Origin: Hemicentrotus pulcherrimus
Lineage: Eukaryota; Echinodermata; Echinoidea; Camarodonta; Strongylocentrotidae
Direction of reading: 5' to 3'
DNA: 28,631 bases
NCBI GenBank assembly: GCA_003118195.1
Contig: BEXV01000271.1
Location: 164,434-193,064 of the forward strand
Shown piece after piece: positions 10,074-19,925 of this stretch. Both the position numbers and the translations under genes were made by a program. Under the pieces are notes generated by a model, which was given only the letters and a program-made list of their open reading frames with translations, was not told the DNA's origin and did not search any database. Position 1 is the first letter of the stretch; each line of letters opens with the position of its first letter.

Positions 10074-12294
10074 GCAGATTTTCATTCATGTGATGGAATA
10101 TTGATTGTAACCACAAATCACCACAACCGTTTCCATGGAAACTTCCTCTTTGAAAGAAGAAATGTAATGACTTTAATACAGCTACACGTACATGTATTAC
10201 TCAATATTATTGTGTATCAGTATGGTGCCCTGTAATCCCTGAACACTTGTAAGGTTCTGCCCTGCCCCTGAGTGATTGCCATCTCGGAGCCTTTATCCAA
10301 CTAACCCAGCTCCTCTTATTAATAACCTCTGTTCTTGGACAGGAAGAGAATCAAAATTAGATTTTGAAGCTCTCCTCGATCCAATCATACTGTAACTGAC
10401 CGGACAAAGATCCTAATTAGAAAATATGGAGCATACAAAAGGCCCCTTGTAGAAAGTATCTTCCCTGGAAGACTCAATGTACAGTGTATACACAGAAGTA
10501 GTCTAGCCACGGACAGTTGTCATTCACATGCAGGTTAATGTAAGTGTCTTGTAAGAGAGAGCATTTGTTCCAAGACAAAAACAGAAGATACGGATGCATC
10601 TATTGTCCAAAAGATTTGTTGACATGTATGCACTTTGATATTATTTCTTCTCTTTCTTTAAAGGGAGGGGGAGAGGGTAATTTTTCGACTGTGGTCAAAT
10701 TTTATAAACTTTTAACGTGTACTGAAGAGAACAGAATGAATCATTTTCAGCAAAATGACAATGGTAAAATCACAAAGATGAAGATATGTCCTAATTTATT
10801 TCCATTGTTTTGATTTTCCACATGGAAAGCCCCCATGAAAAGTCATTTTTTGCAAACTTCTCTCAAAGATTTATCAACTCATTGTTTGTTTTGCTTGGTT
10901 ATCTACTGTCTCTACAAGTACCATGTAGACTGATTTTGCTTCATAGCCTCACTGATACAACTGGCCTACCCTTAGATTGCCGGTGTTAAATGAGTGATGT
11001 ACATTGTACTACACTTAACATGTACAATGTAGTGTTACATGTATCATGATCATGCAGCATCAGAATTAATTCGTGAGACAAACTGAAGTCAGAACTAAAG
11101 GGGGATGGTGATGGTGATATCCAAAAAGTTTAAGTTAAGAATAGAATTCAAATTGTATTTGAATCCTTGGATGAAAAAAATATTAAAAGAATCTAAATCT
11201 AATGATATTCGGAAAGTCCAATACAACAATAGACATTTGAGATTGTTCTGTTAATATGATCAGGAAGAAAAAGAAAAAGTGGCTTAATATTAGAATGAAT
11301 GTAACTTTTAATATGAGCTAGGATGGCTGAGCTAGCTAAAGGTCACCCTGACCTTCTTACGCTCAGTTATTCCCATGGTGCGTTTCTATCCGATTCAACG
11401 TTTTAACTGTGTGGCTCATCGTAGTCAGTCAACCTGAAGCATTCAAATTTTATAGGCTTGGACAGAACCAATCAAGGTGGCATTCTAACACAACCATCAA
11501 AGACCCCAGCCTGTAAAACCTTGTTAAATTTCTCATATCCTTCCCTTTCTCACTTTGCCATTACAGGGAAAGCTAACCAGTCGTTCATGTAGTCTTAGAA
11601 GCTAAATGAAATAACACATCACCAGTCCTTTCAACAGAATTTGTGAGAAAATGCAAATGGAGTAATGAATTGCCTCAAAAATAAGCCTACTGTTTAATAT
11701 TTTGTCCCCCCCCCCTCCCACCTAACCAGCAAACTGTATTTTGGAAGTGCCCATATCTAGAGTTTCCTTTAAATTAGGTTACTTACATCCTTGGTATAGC
11801 TTCCTGTCTCATAACGAGCCTCTGAATAGCAGCAGAGGAAGAGGACGGAGACAATAGAGAATATAATGGCCAGAAAAAAGGAGCTCTCTTGAACTTCAGA
11901 CCTCCTGTAATTTCTTATAATTGGCAACAAGCAATGATATATTTTCAACAACGATTATGATTCTGGAAATGAAATGGATTTCCTATAAAGCTTTTGCCAA
12001 ACGATGTTGTGATTTTGATTGTGAGCCTGATGATATGGACCGGATTGGTTTTAAATACAATGTTTACATTCATGAAATTGAATGGACGCTCTCCATGTCA
12101 ATTATAAAATGACAGGCATATCAGAATTAAATCAACCCTAGATTTTCCTTCAATATTCCACTTGAGAGTCTGAAAGGCGTTACCTACACAATATCAGAAG
12201 AGTAACTGCCAACAGGGAGGGGGAAGGGAACAGTCGTATTCATAATGTGTTATAGAGGGTTTGGGAGGGGGTTGTAGATACATGTAGTGCATTT
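10074..12294. other. Intron sequence without a supported gene
   Basis: Several open frames (for example near 10544-10813) are short and have no recognisable domain. Small features are a GGTGAT repeat near 11106-11118, a perfect response-element-like palindrome at 11340-11354 (listed), and a C-run at 11706-11715. Nothing else is recognised. Confidence 0.45.
11340..11354. promoter_or_regulatory. Perfect AGGTCA-CCC-TGACCT palindrome
   Basis: AGGTCA, a 3-bp spacer CCC, then TGACCT form a perfect inverted repeat that extends one base on each side (AAGGTCA...TGACCTT, 11339-11355). This is exactly the consensus architecture of an estrogen-type response element (IR3), also bound by related nuclear receptors. 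It does not lie in a recognised transposon. Whether a cognate receptor exists in this animal is not known from the sequence. Confidence 0.45.
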
Positions 12295-12487
12295 GTAATG
12301 TTTTATTTTCTTAATATTTTGTGTTTTATTTCTATGTTTAATTATTTTTGGACCCCTAGGAAGAACAGAGCCATTTTGATAATGGCTCTGAATAGAGCTT
12401 TCTAGCCGTTTTTAATTCTTGATTTGTATTATTGTATTTTTGTATGTATTTGAATTTTTATACGGAAAAAAAAAACCAACCAACCAA
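12295..12487 (+). mobile_element. Probable non-LTR retrotransposon 3'UTR and tail
   Basis: A T-rich segment leads to GGACCCCTAGGAAGAACAG, a word typical of 3'UTRs of marine-invertebrate non-LTR elements as I remember them. A perfect 10-bp stem-loop follows (CAGAGCCATT, loop TTGAT, AATGGCTCTG; 12366-12390), then more T-rich sequence and an A-run plus (CCAA)n tail at about 12466-12487. No coding part is visible upstream, so it would be a severely 5'-truncated copy. Family assignment is from memory and uncertain. Confidence 0.5.
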
Positions 12488-13832
12488 GCCCTGCTGGCTC
12501 ACAGATAAATATTTGGGATGAGTCACTATTAGACATGTACAGTGTAACTTTCTTGTTTTATATTGGAAAGTAACCATAGCTTTTCTTGAGTTAATGATAA
12601 ATTGACATACCGATTGAGAAGAAGATCCCAGAATGTTCACAGAAGATTCCTAAACTTATCTATTTGTGTTTATGTCACAGGAAGATAATTATTTTGAATT
12701 CAAATTTATCAAAAAATCAAATAAGCCCTCAGATTTGAAACTCAAGTTTTGACTGCATTTATTTCAGAATTTTGTCATATATGTTTTTAATTAGTTATCA
12801 TTGTATTATGTTTGCTCAGAGTACTGCTATAATTTGCATAGATATTTAATCTGGATTAGATCTATTAAAAAAAGTAAACAAAGATGAAGTGAATGCATTT
12901 AGATCTCATTTCCAACTTCACAAGAAATTACGAAGATTTTCAAATTTTCAGTCACAACCGTATAGCTAAACACGGGCCACTAGTTACATGTACAGTGTAC
13001 AAGTAGCATAAATTATATCTTGCTGCTACGATACAAGAAAAGTTTAGTGGAAGTATAGTGCAACTTCCTTGCATTTTTATCGGAAACAAAATTGGGATGC
13101 ACATACATAAGATACGCAACTTACATGTACATGTAAGTTAAGAGGGAAGCCAGTTACTACATTGTACATGTACATGGGAATTTCATACAGTTCCTTGTCA
13201 AATTTATTACATGTTTGTTATCTAATTGACATTGTAGAAGTGTAAAGATAGTCCTTTATTGAAATATTTCCCTGCAACTTCCTGTTTTCTTACAAACTCT
13301 AGAAATCTTTTCAATCTCTGCCTAGCATAAGTGCGAATATTGAGCACAGTGTTGATAAAAGACCAAGTGAACAATACCGTTGTGTGCTTTCAAGTTTACA
13401 AGTTTGTGGAGAACAAGTTTGGAGACCAAGTTTGGAGACTGCATACTTACTGTCTTGATGACCCGATGGAGAGCGAAGAATTATGAATGCACATATGACA
13501 TGGACATGCTCTGACAGAGTGTAAAGTGAAACGTGTTTATCTTAGCTGAAGTGCGATTCATATTTAAGGGAATTCTGTGGAGGTAGCGTCACTGATTACG
13601 TCAGAACAAGGATGGATGATTTGTCGTTGGTCATGGCTGATCAAATCAAATCAAGTCAAACATGGTTGGACAGTCAATGTAACCCCCCACCCACCCCCCC
13701 CCAAAAAAAAGTTTTATAGTTCAGATAAAAAACTTCACTACAAAATGTTTGTTTTAGGTCCTGCTTGTTTGAATTCAAACTTTTGAAATACAACACTGTA
13801 TCTGAAAAAAAAATTTGTTCATGGATTTGGCC
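12488..13832. other. Intron sequence without recognisable features
   Basis: AT-rich. It contains ACATGTACATGT runs near 13122 and 13163, a small duplication (AAGTTTGGAGAC, about 13414-13440) and a C-rich run at 13682-13702. No gene was supported. Confidence 0.45.
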
Positions 13833-14291
13833 TACCGTAATTAACGGTGTATAAACCGCACCTTCTTGCCGCCGAAAAAAATTCAAAGTCGGGGGTGTGG
13901 TTTATACACGGTACACCAAAAAAAAAAAAAAAATTTTATAGTTTTGATTTATGGCGCTATGCCTGGCAATGTCTCCCAGCTCAGTAATCGGTGTGTTGAC
14001 TTACCACTCGGAAACTAAGACAACACTCAAGTTTGTCTGTCATCTTGATTTGAAATTAATCTTTCTGATAGATCTCAATATGTAGTTTATAATAATAATT
14101 CCTCCAATTTTCTTCTATTACATGGTGTACCACAAGGTCCTATCCTAGGTCCTCTACTGTTTTTTAATTTACATTAACGATCTTACTCATTCAGCTGAAC
14201 CTCGCAGTTAAATGAAAGGCCTTCCCACGTGGGTTTTTTAACACGGAACCGGCAAAAAAAGTGGGCAGTTTATACAACGTTAATTACGGTA
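13833..14291 (+). mobile_element. RT-fragment-carrying MITE, copy A
   Basis: TACCGTAATTAACG at 13833-13846 and its exact complement at 14278-14291 form the outer inverted repeats. The match continues for about 27 bp with two differences (GTGTATAAACCGC against the complement of GCAGTTTATACAA). TA at both ends suggests a TA target duplication. The left end also folds on itself: GTGTATAAACCGCACC (13847-13862) pairs with GGTGTGGTTTATACAC (13894-13909) with one mismatch. The interior contains a fragment of a LINE reverse transcriptase (separate entry) and a non-RT segment, both shared with copy B at 7485-7970. No transposase is present. Confidence 0.72.
14047..14195 (+). pseudogene. LINE reverse-transcriptase fragment inside a MITE
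   Basis: The translation reads F-E-I-N-L-S-D-R-S-Q-Y-V-V-Y, then N-N-N-S-S-N-F-L-L-L, then HGVPQGPILGPLLF. One extra T then shifts the frame, after which L-I-Y-I-N-D-L-T-H-S can be read in the next frame. This matches the 'SYLSDRxQyV...GVPQGSILGPLLFLIYINDL' region of non-LTR retrotransposon RT, just before the F/YADD box. Only about 50 residues are present, so it encodes nothing functional. The matching, more decayed piece in copy B has the same limits, implying it was part of the mobile unit before dispersal. Confidence 0.85.
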
Positions 14292-14567
14292 CACTCTGTC
14301 TAGCTTTTAATGCTCTTACTGTACTTACTAATTACTTACTAATACAAGCGCACTATTTTGCATAATTAGGAATCTAGTGACTAAGCATTTGTTGTGCCCT
14401 GCTTTGTATGTTGCATGTATCATTTTTATCACAAAGATGTCACATGATCTTGCAAAGTTTTTGAGATCGTTGAAAATTTACACGTCCAATGTAGTAGTGA
14501 TGACCTTGGTATTAGCTTCAACTGGAAAGGGGGACAATTTTTACTGTCAAGGAAGTGAAGCACAATT
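14292..14567. other. Spacer between two repeats
   Basis: No feature was recognised; a short frame begins at 14377 but runs on into the repeat at 14568 and is not a gene. Confidence 0.4.
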
Positions 14568-14743
14568 TTTATGCCTCCATTACGAAGGCATTATGTTTTC
14601 GGGTTGTCCGTCCGTCTGTACGTACATGTACGCCCCGTTCTTGTTATCGCTTTATCTCAAGAACCGGCTGATGGATTCCTGCGAAACTTTTGTCATGTAT
14701 GTAACTTGCAGAGCTAATGACTTGATTAGATTTTGGGGTCACA

Positions 14744-14756
14744 AGGTCAAAGGTCA
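14744..14756 (+). promoter_or_regulatory. DR1 nuclear-receptor-type site 1
   Basis: AGGTCA, A, AGGTCA: a perfect direct repeat with 1-bp spacing, the consensus for RXR/HNF4/COUP-TF-type receptors. It lies in unit 1 of the GCCTCC-ended repeat. Confidence 0.45.
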
Positions 14757-14894
14757 CACTGCTCATTATGTATGCAAAAATAGCTCGTGATCACATTATC
14801 ATTAGAACAGATGGATGGATTACCATCAAACTCAAGACATGTATGTATCTTGCTGAGCCAATGAACGGATTAGAATTTGGAGTCATGAGGTCGC

Positions 14895-14907
14895 AGGTCA
14901 AAGGTCA
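14895..14907 (+). promoter_or_regulatory. DR1 nuclear-receptor-type site 2
   Basis: A second perfect AGGTCA-A-AGGTCA in unit 2 of the same repeat. A degenerate third copy (AGGTCA-A-AGATCA) is at 15035-15047 in unit 3. Confidence 0.45.
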
Positions 14908-15201
14908 TGAGGCTTATTATGCATGCACAAAGAGCTTGTTAAAGCATATCATAAGAACTGACGAATGAATTACAATCAAACTTAGGACATGTATATCTTG
15001 CAAAGCCAATGATCCGATTAGATTTTAGGGTCACAGGTCAAAGATCAAAGGGTCATACATACACTGTATATACATGTATGAAAAAAACCTTGTAATCAAG
15101 ATATTCTGAGAACCTTTTAATTAATGCCTTACATCGAACTTGAATTTGAAAAATTGCTTCTGTTTTGGTTTGTAAAATTGCTCTATGACGGAGGCATCAT
15201 T

Positions 15202-15221
15202 TTCGACTGCGCGCAGTCGAA
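15202..15221. repeat. Perfect 20-bp palindrome
   Basis: TTCGACTGCGCGCAGTCGAA is a perfect inverted repeat without spacer, lying immediately outside the GGAGGC end of the repeat. It may be part of the element terminus rather than host sequence. Confidence 0.8.
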
Positions 15222-15314
15222 GTTCCATCTAGTTTTTTGTGGCAACTAAATTGTTTTTTGCATCTTAGGTCAACTGCGTATCGGATAATAAGAAAATTAA
15301 TGACATCACCTAAT

Positions 15315-15525
15315 GGACTACTGTAGAAATAGATATATTTGCGGTACATTGATTTTCATGGATTTCGCTTTTAGATCAGCAAGCGCGAATTTTAGAACTC
15401 ACAGAAATATAAGCATGACTTCTTATGCATGTATTGAACGGCTAAATTGCGTTCAACGCAATTTAAGAAACAGCGAAATGTTTTGGGGTCGCTCAGCGTG
15501 AAAATCAATCACACGAAAATAACAA
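15315..15525. mobile_element. Possible small MITE with ATTGATTTTCA arms
   Basis: The left part has ATTGATTTTCATG (15349-15361), and the right has CGTGAAAATCAAT (15498-15510), the near-exact complement, each surrounded by loosely inverted GCG/CGC words. Between them is a perfect 10-bp stem (TAAATTGCGT, TCA loop, ACGCAATTTA; 15443-15465). Outer limits and target duplication are not clear, so the call is weak. Confidence 0.35.
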
Positions 15526-15526
15526 G

Positions 15527-15812
15527 GTTTATAAAACTCTTGCTTAAGCAGCCTAGTCCCATAATGAATGAACATATTTCTCAATAACAGGAGTTTGATT
15601 GATTTTAAACATCGATGTATTTCACACCATTTAAAAAGGGAAGTGAAGCGAATGCTGATGATTATAATATTTTTCTTAGAAACATGCAGGGCAAGGAATG
15701 TATGATTTTTGTTTTCCTATCTTATATCGGCCTACCACAAAGCACTATGCAGATTAGTTTGAAGGTAATCCTAAATTTGCATTCTTTGACACTTTTAAGG
15801 AGAAATGAATCG
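15527..15812. other. Spacer upstream of hAT element
   Basis: AT-rich sequence with a 73-codon open frame (from 15615) that runs into the transposon end and resembles no protein I know. No other feature was seen. Confidence 0.4.
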
Positions 15813-15820
15813 GGTATTTT

Positions 15821-17003
15821 CAGGGTTGGGCGGTAAATACCGGTGGCGGTAATTACCGCCGGTAAATACCGGTAAATACCGTCCGGTAAATAAGATAGGC
15901 GTCCGGTAAATATGGAAAAACCGGGAAATATGATTTTAATTCTTTATTTATTAATAATTTTACTTGTTTTTAGCCTTGACAACAGAAAATATTGTTCTGA
16001 AATCAGTGGCAGCACAACACTCATAGTATGATTCATAAAATCCACACTGCATACATGTACACACCCAAACACATGGCATTTTGTTCATATGCTAATTAAT
16101 ATATATTTATGAATATGGTAATTAGCAACTGACTTAAAGGGAACCAAAACCTTCATACTACAAGTTACTTTTATTGTAAATTTTAAGATAATTGAATAAA
16201 ATCAGTGAAAATTTGAACAAAATCGGGCAAGGAATAAGGAAGTTAAAAGCTTTTTGAAATGACCAGTCACTAGAGGGCGATATTCAATCTGACGACATCA
16301 TTTGTGGACGACTCTACATGCCATTTGTATATTAAATTTCATGTTTCTTATTCTTTCTTGTGATTGAGATAATCTAAAGTGATATTCTACTTCACATGTT
16401 ATGAAGTCGGATCAAGAACACAAATAAATACGATGAAAACTAAAGAATTGTGAAATTTGATGTACAAAAGGCAAGGACAGTTGTCCATAAATGATGTCAT
16501 CAAATTGAATATTGCCCTCTAATGACTAGTCATTTCAAAAAGCTTTAATTTCCTTATTCCTTGCCTGATTTTGTTAAAATTTCCATTGATTTTACTTTAA
16601 CTTTACAATAATAGTAACTTAGTATGAAGGTTTTGGTTTTCTTTAATGAAGAACATCATATCTAGATTGGGTGTATATTTGGGATCTTTTTCCTGTATTT
16701 TTTTTCCAGCATTTTATGATAACAGACACATACAGACAAACACATGAACAAACACACACACACAAAAAAAAACAGAAAAAATAGTACACACCAGAGCAAC
16801 CATACTCACCACCATTGTTATAATGTTAAAAATTGGACAATCCCTATGAACAAGTGAGTGGAAAAATATATTTCCCGTTATTTCCCGGTATTTCCCGGCA
16901 AAAAGTGGTAAATACCGGTAAAAAGCGGTAAATACCGGTAAATACCGCTTATTTCCCGGCGTCCGGGAAATAAGCCTCCGTAGCGGGAAATATGCCAACC
17001 CTG
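15821..17003. mobile_element. Non-autonomous hAT element with perfect 8-bp TSD
   Basis: The element begins CAGGGTTGG (15821) and ends CCAACCCTG (17003). It is flanked on both sides by the identical 8-mer GGTATTTT (15813-15820 and 17004-17011). The CAGGG-type terminus and 8-bp duplication are diagnostic of hAT. Subterminal regions carry dense repeats. The left has GGTAAATA five times within about 85 bp plus a GGTAATTACC palindrome. The right has GGTAAATA three times plus several TTTCCCGG words and their complement. Such arrays are typical of hAT transposase-binding sites. No transposase is encoded. A TTAA-flanked MITE is nested at 16134-16646, so it inserted after this element. Confidence 0.88.
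16134..16646. mobile_element. T2/Kolobok-like foldback MITE nested in hAT
   Basis: TTAA (16134-16137) is followed by AGGGAACCAAAACCTTCAT, and its complement, with two differences, precedes TTAA (16643-16646). The arms continue inward almost to the centre: TCACTAGAGGGCGATATTCAA on the left matches the complement of TTGAATATTGCCCTCTAATGA, and GTATATTAAATTTCA matches the complement of TGAAATTTGATGTAC. The element is therefore close to one long imperfect palindrome with arms of 200 bp or more. TTAAAGGGA fits TTAAAGGRR. No open frame is meaningful. Confidence 0.86.
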
Positions 17004-17011
17004 GGTATTTT

Positions 17012-17368
17012 CAGATATCTTCATTTCGGGAAAAGGACAAATGATTGATTAAAGAAACCACTGACTTATCAACCCACTTTCAAATTGAAAAGCCTGCCAA
17101 GTAAAAGAATGGACAGTATTTGTTCCTGATTGAAACGCTGCACATGCGCTAGTGTATGCAACTGAATGTACAACCACGTCTTTCGTACAAGCCATAGTGG
17201 AGCTACAACTGATTCCTTTATTGTTTTTTAATGCTGCATTTTACATCAAAATAAAACTACAGATATATGTCCACAATTTAGAGTAAGGTAACAGATCAAC
17301 CAGTAAGAATAAAGCTGGGTAATTCAGAGAAATAAGTGATGAGGAGAAACAGGGGCTGAAAATGTGTG
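17012..17368. other. Spacer between transposons
   Basis: AT-rich intron sequence with no recognised feature. Confidence 0.45.
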
Positions 17369-17585
17369 CATTGTTATACAAAGAATGAATGGTTATGAGT
17401 TCAATAGTGTGATGTTTTTGATGAGTTGAAAGATTAACATTCTATTCAACCAAGCGTCAGCCGAGTTGAATAGAATTAATGTCAATCTTTCAATGAATGA
17501 AAATATTCGCACTATTGAACGAATGAAAATATTTGCACTATTGAACGAATGAAAAACATTCATTGTTTGTTTTATACAACATCAA
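17369..17585. mobile_element. Foldback element with ATTCAAC...GTTGAAT core
   Basis: The inner stem TTGAAAGATTAACATTCTATTCAAC pairs with GTTGAATAGAATTAATGTCAATCTTTCAA around a 14-nt loop (CAAGCGTCAGCCGA, 17451-17464). The arms extend outward through GTTCAATAGTG (17399) and CACTATTGAAC (17520), and more loosely to GTTATAC/GTATAA words at about 17371 and 17570. A 26-bp piece of the right arm is tandemly duplicated (17495-17546). No coding capacity and no clear target duplication. The structure is that of a foldback or MITE-type repeat; the family is unknown to me. Confidence 0.6.
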
Positions 17586-18556
17586 AGAAGATCTAATAGA
17601 ACATTAATCAACAAATTATACTTTACTCCTTATATTAAAGATAAATTAAAGTTGGAGTAAGCTTTCTCGATTACATTCAGATTGCCTTCGCGTCAGATAC
17701 ACGCAGGGATACGCGCACGGCAGAGAGGTACGCAGTCTGCATATAACCAAAAGTGCACGCCCGTGCAATAGAACACGTACATTGTAGGTGTTGTATAATA
17801 TAGGATATTGTCTACTTATGTTAATTTGGTCCCTTGGGTGACATAAATCTCAGCAGTGTACGGATAGCTCTCCAAGTGCAAAAGTAGGGCTGTATTTTAC
17901 CATTATAAGGTTCATAATAATTATTTTGATTGTTTCCAAGTGTGAAATTTTGATAACCTTTGTGTGATATAACCTTCCCTTATCCAATCAATATTTGAAA
18001 TCAATGAATATCTACCGGTACTCTAAGCACAACATGTACATGTTAGGCTTGGTTGATCTGTTTATGTGGTACAAGTGAATAATTTCATGGTTACTGGTTT
18101 AATGACTAAAGTCTAAAAAAATGATTTATTTGACAATTTTAGCTGGAAAGAAATATGACAACAATATTGAGCATAGAGCATGATGCCATATGTAAAGGTC
18201 AGACACATAATGAATTATCACAACTTTGAACATGACAGAGTATGTTGGCCACCTTGCAATTGGTGTGTCATCAAACCCATATGTTTTGACTTCACATATT
18301 GGGTTGCAGCTAAACAAGTCGTACAGTGCAGATATATGAGATTGATCTTTTGAATATATACGCAGTGCCCCGCTGCTCAACATAACCATACATCTTATAA
18401 CAACTCTCAGCATGTATTGAAGTGAAGACACCCAAAGGAACGAATGAACGAACGATCGGTGCAATAGCTTGCTGGCTGTAAAATCCAGCCACCGGTGTAA
18501 GCTACACAGACGTGATTATATATGAAAGGGGCCCCTAGACTAGTAGTAGCAGCAAT
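17586..18556. other. Intron sequence without recognisable features
   Basis: It includes slightly G+C-richer sequence around 17690-17770 and short frames on the minus strand (18126-18492) with no recognised domain. No transposon ends were found. Confidence 0.4.
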
Positions 18557-18600
18557 GTCTCTCTCTTTCTCTCTCTCTCTCTCTTTCTCTGTCTCTATCT
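18557..18600. repeat. CT microsatellite
   Basis: Almost uninterrupted (CT)n with a few T insertions. Confidence 0.9.
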
Positions 18601-18694
18601 CAGTACGGTATGCCCAGCACTCCCACAGATCTTGACATTCATTTCCCCCCTTGCCTTTTTACCTCTGGTTGTACATGATGGTTAAGTGTCTGTA

Positions 18695-18777
18695 TCTCTC
18701 CCATCCCTCCCTCTCTCTCTCCCTCGCTTTCTTGCTCTCTTTCTCTTTCTCTTTCTCTGTCTCTCTTTCTTTCTCTT
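18695..18777. repeat. CT/CTTT-rich polypyrimidine tract
   Basis: (CT)n with CCCT, CTTT and CTCTTT variants. The 60-81-codon open frames on both strands here are translations of the simple repeat (Ser/Leu/Phe-rich or Arg/Glu-rich) and are not genes. Confidence 0.9.
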
Positions 18778-19925
18778 GCCATCTTGCTCTTTTGTGGGCA
18801 TTCTCTGTGTGCACACACTGCTACTGTATCTTGCATTTCTATGTCTTTTTTTCATGATCATTTCCATTATTTTTCCAATATCCTTCACAATATAGGCAAT
18901 GTCTCTTCTTTTATTTCCATGTCTCATGTCATATATATTATGTGATTCAGTATGAACCTCATCTTGTGGAAAACAGATTTATTCTTGGCCTTTTCCATAT
19001 TCGCTTTTCCCCCATCCATCTCACCCTTTCTTCTAATCTCACCCTAGCTGTGCGTCTCTCTTCAGATGTAGGGTCTACATGTAATCAACACACAGAAATG
19101 AATTCACAACCATAGCATGCATGCACTTGAAAAATGAATATTGGGTCTCGGTCTTACGGACATGCCTGCCGTGCATTCAATTACCCGGGTGCATGATGTG
19201 CAGTGTGGTGTGGTGTGTGTGTAAGGGTGAATCGAATAGAGATAGCAGGCTGGCTTGCCGACCATACATTCATTATCTTGTTAGTGTGGGGAATCTATTT
19301 TGTGGCTGGGCTTTTGTTTGAAATGATTGGTTAATTGACACATAATAACTCTCTAATCCTCGCTGGATATAATCACTGATTCTAATGGGGTCGTAGTGAG
19401 CTAGGCAATAATCATGCGGTTGCTGTAACTCTTCCATGACTTAAATCAGTGATCACACATTTGATTCTGCTATGTTTGCCATAGGCTCTATTTTGTCAAA
19501 GATACATGGCTAGATTTTTTTCCATAATTTAGGTTTATTGTTATGGTAATAGGGTTACATGATGTATTTATGTATAGAGAGATAAATTGACTGTTGAGTA
19601 GCTGTTGTCCGAGCATGCATGTATGTCATACAATGCGTAGATCGAGACTAGTGTTGTCAGATTATATCTTTGTATGTGAAACAACAATTCTTGCTCTGAA
19701 TCTTTTGAACAAACAATTTTTGTGTGAAAGGAATAGAGCAGCTCCTTTACTACTATGCAGCTTTAAATTCAAGGGATACCAGCCTTTATAGCAAACTGCA
19801 TGTATACTGTACTCTTGAGGAAAGCAAAAAAATCAGAGAAGTAGACTGGTGAAAGTTTGAATGAAATTGGACAAAAAATAAGGAATTTTTGAAATTTGTA
19901 ATAACTGTGGCCCAAATTCACAAAA
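18778..19925. other. Intron sequence without a supported gene
   Basis: T-rich then mixed sequence, with a short GTGTGGTGTGGTGTGTGTGTG patch near 19202-19222. Short frames at 19121 and 19594 have no recognised motifs. Confidence 0.4.

Larger units (their letters stand above)
14568..15206. repeat. GCCTCC-ended interspersed repeat with ~145-bp units
   Basis: The element opens with ATGCCTCCATTACGAAGGCATTATG and closes with TATGACGGAGGCATCAT, an imperfect terminal inversion of GCCTCC/GGAGGC. Near the start lies GGTTGTCCGTCCGTCTGTAC, a word I associate with a repeat very common in marine deuterostome genomes. Inside, about 2.8 units recur: GATTAG is at 14725, 14869 and 15016 (spacing about 144-148). 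Each is followed by a GGGGTCA/AGGTCA cluster and a TTATGTATGCA or TTATGCATGCA word. The frames covering it (14377-14790, 14768-14968) are translations of the repeat. I do not know its superfamily. Confidence 0.7.

Noticed and set aside
14377..14968. Two frames of 137 and 66 codons
   Set aside because: They lie in the GCCTCC-ended interspersed repeat; the similar residues in both come from its ~145-bp units.
18639..18927. Arg/Glu-rich and Ser/Leu-rich frames on both strands
   Set aside because: Translation of a CT microsatellite.
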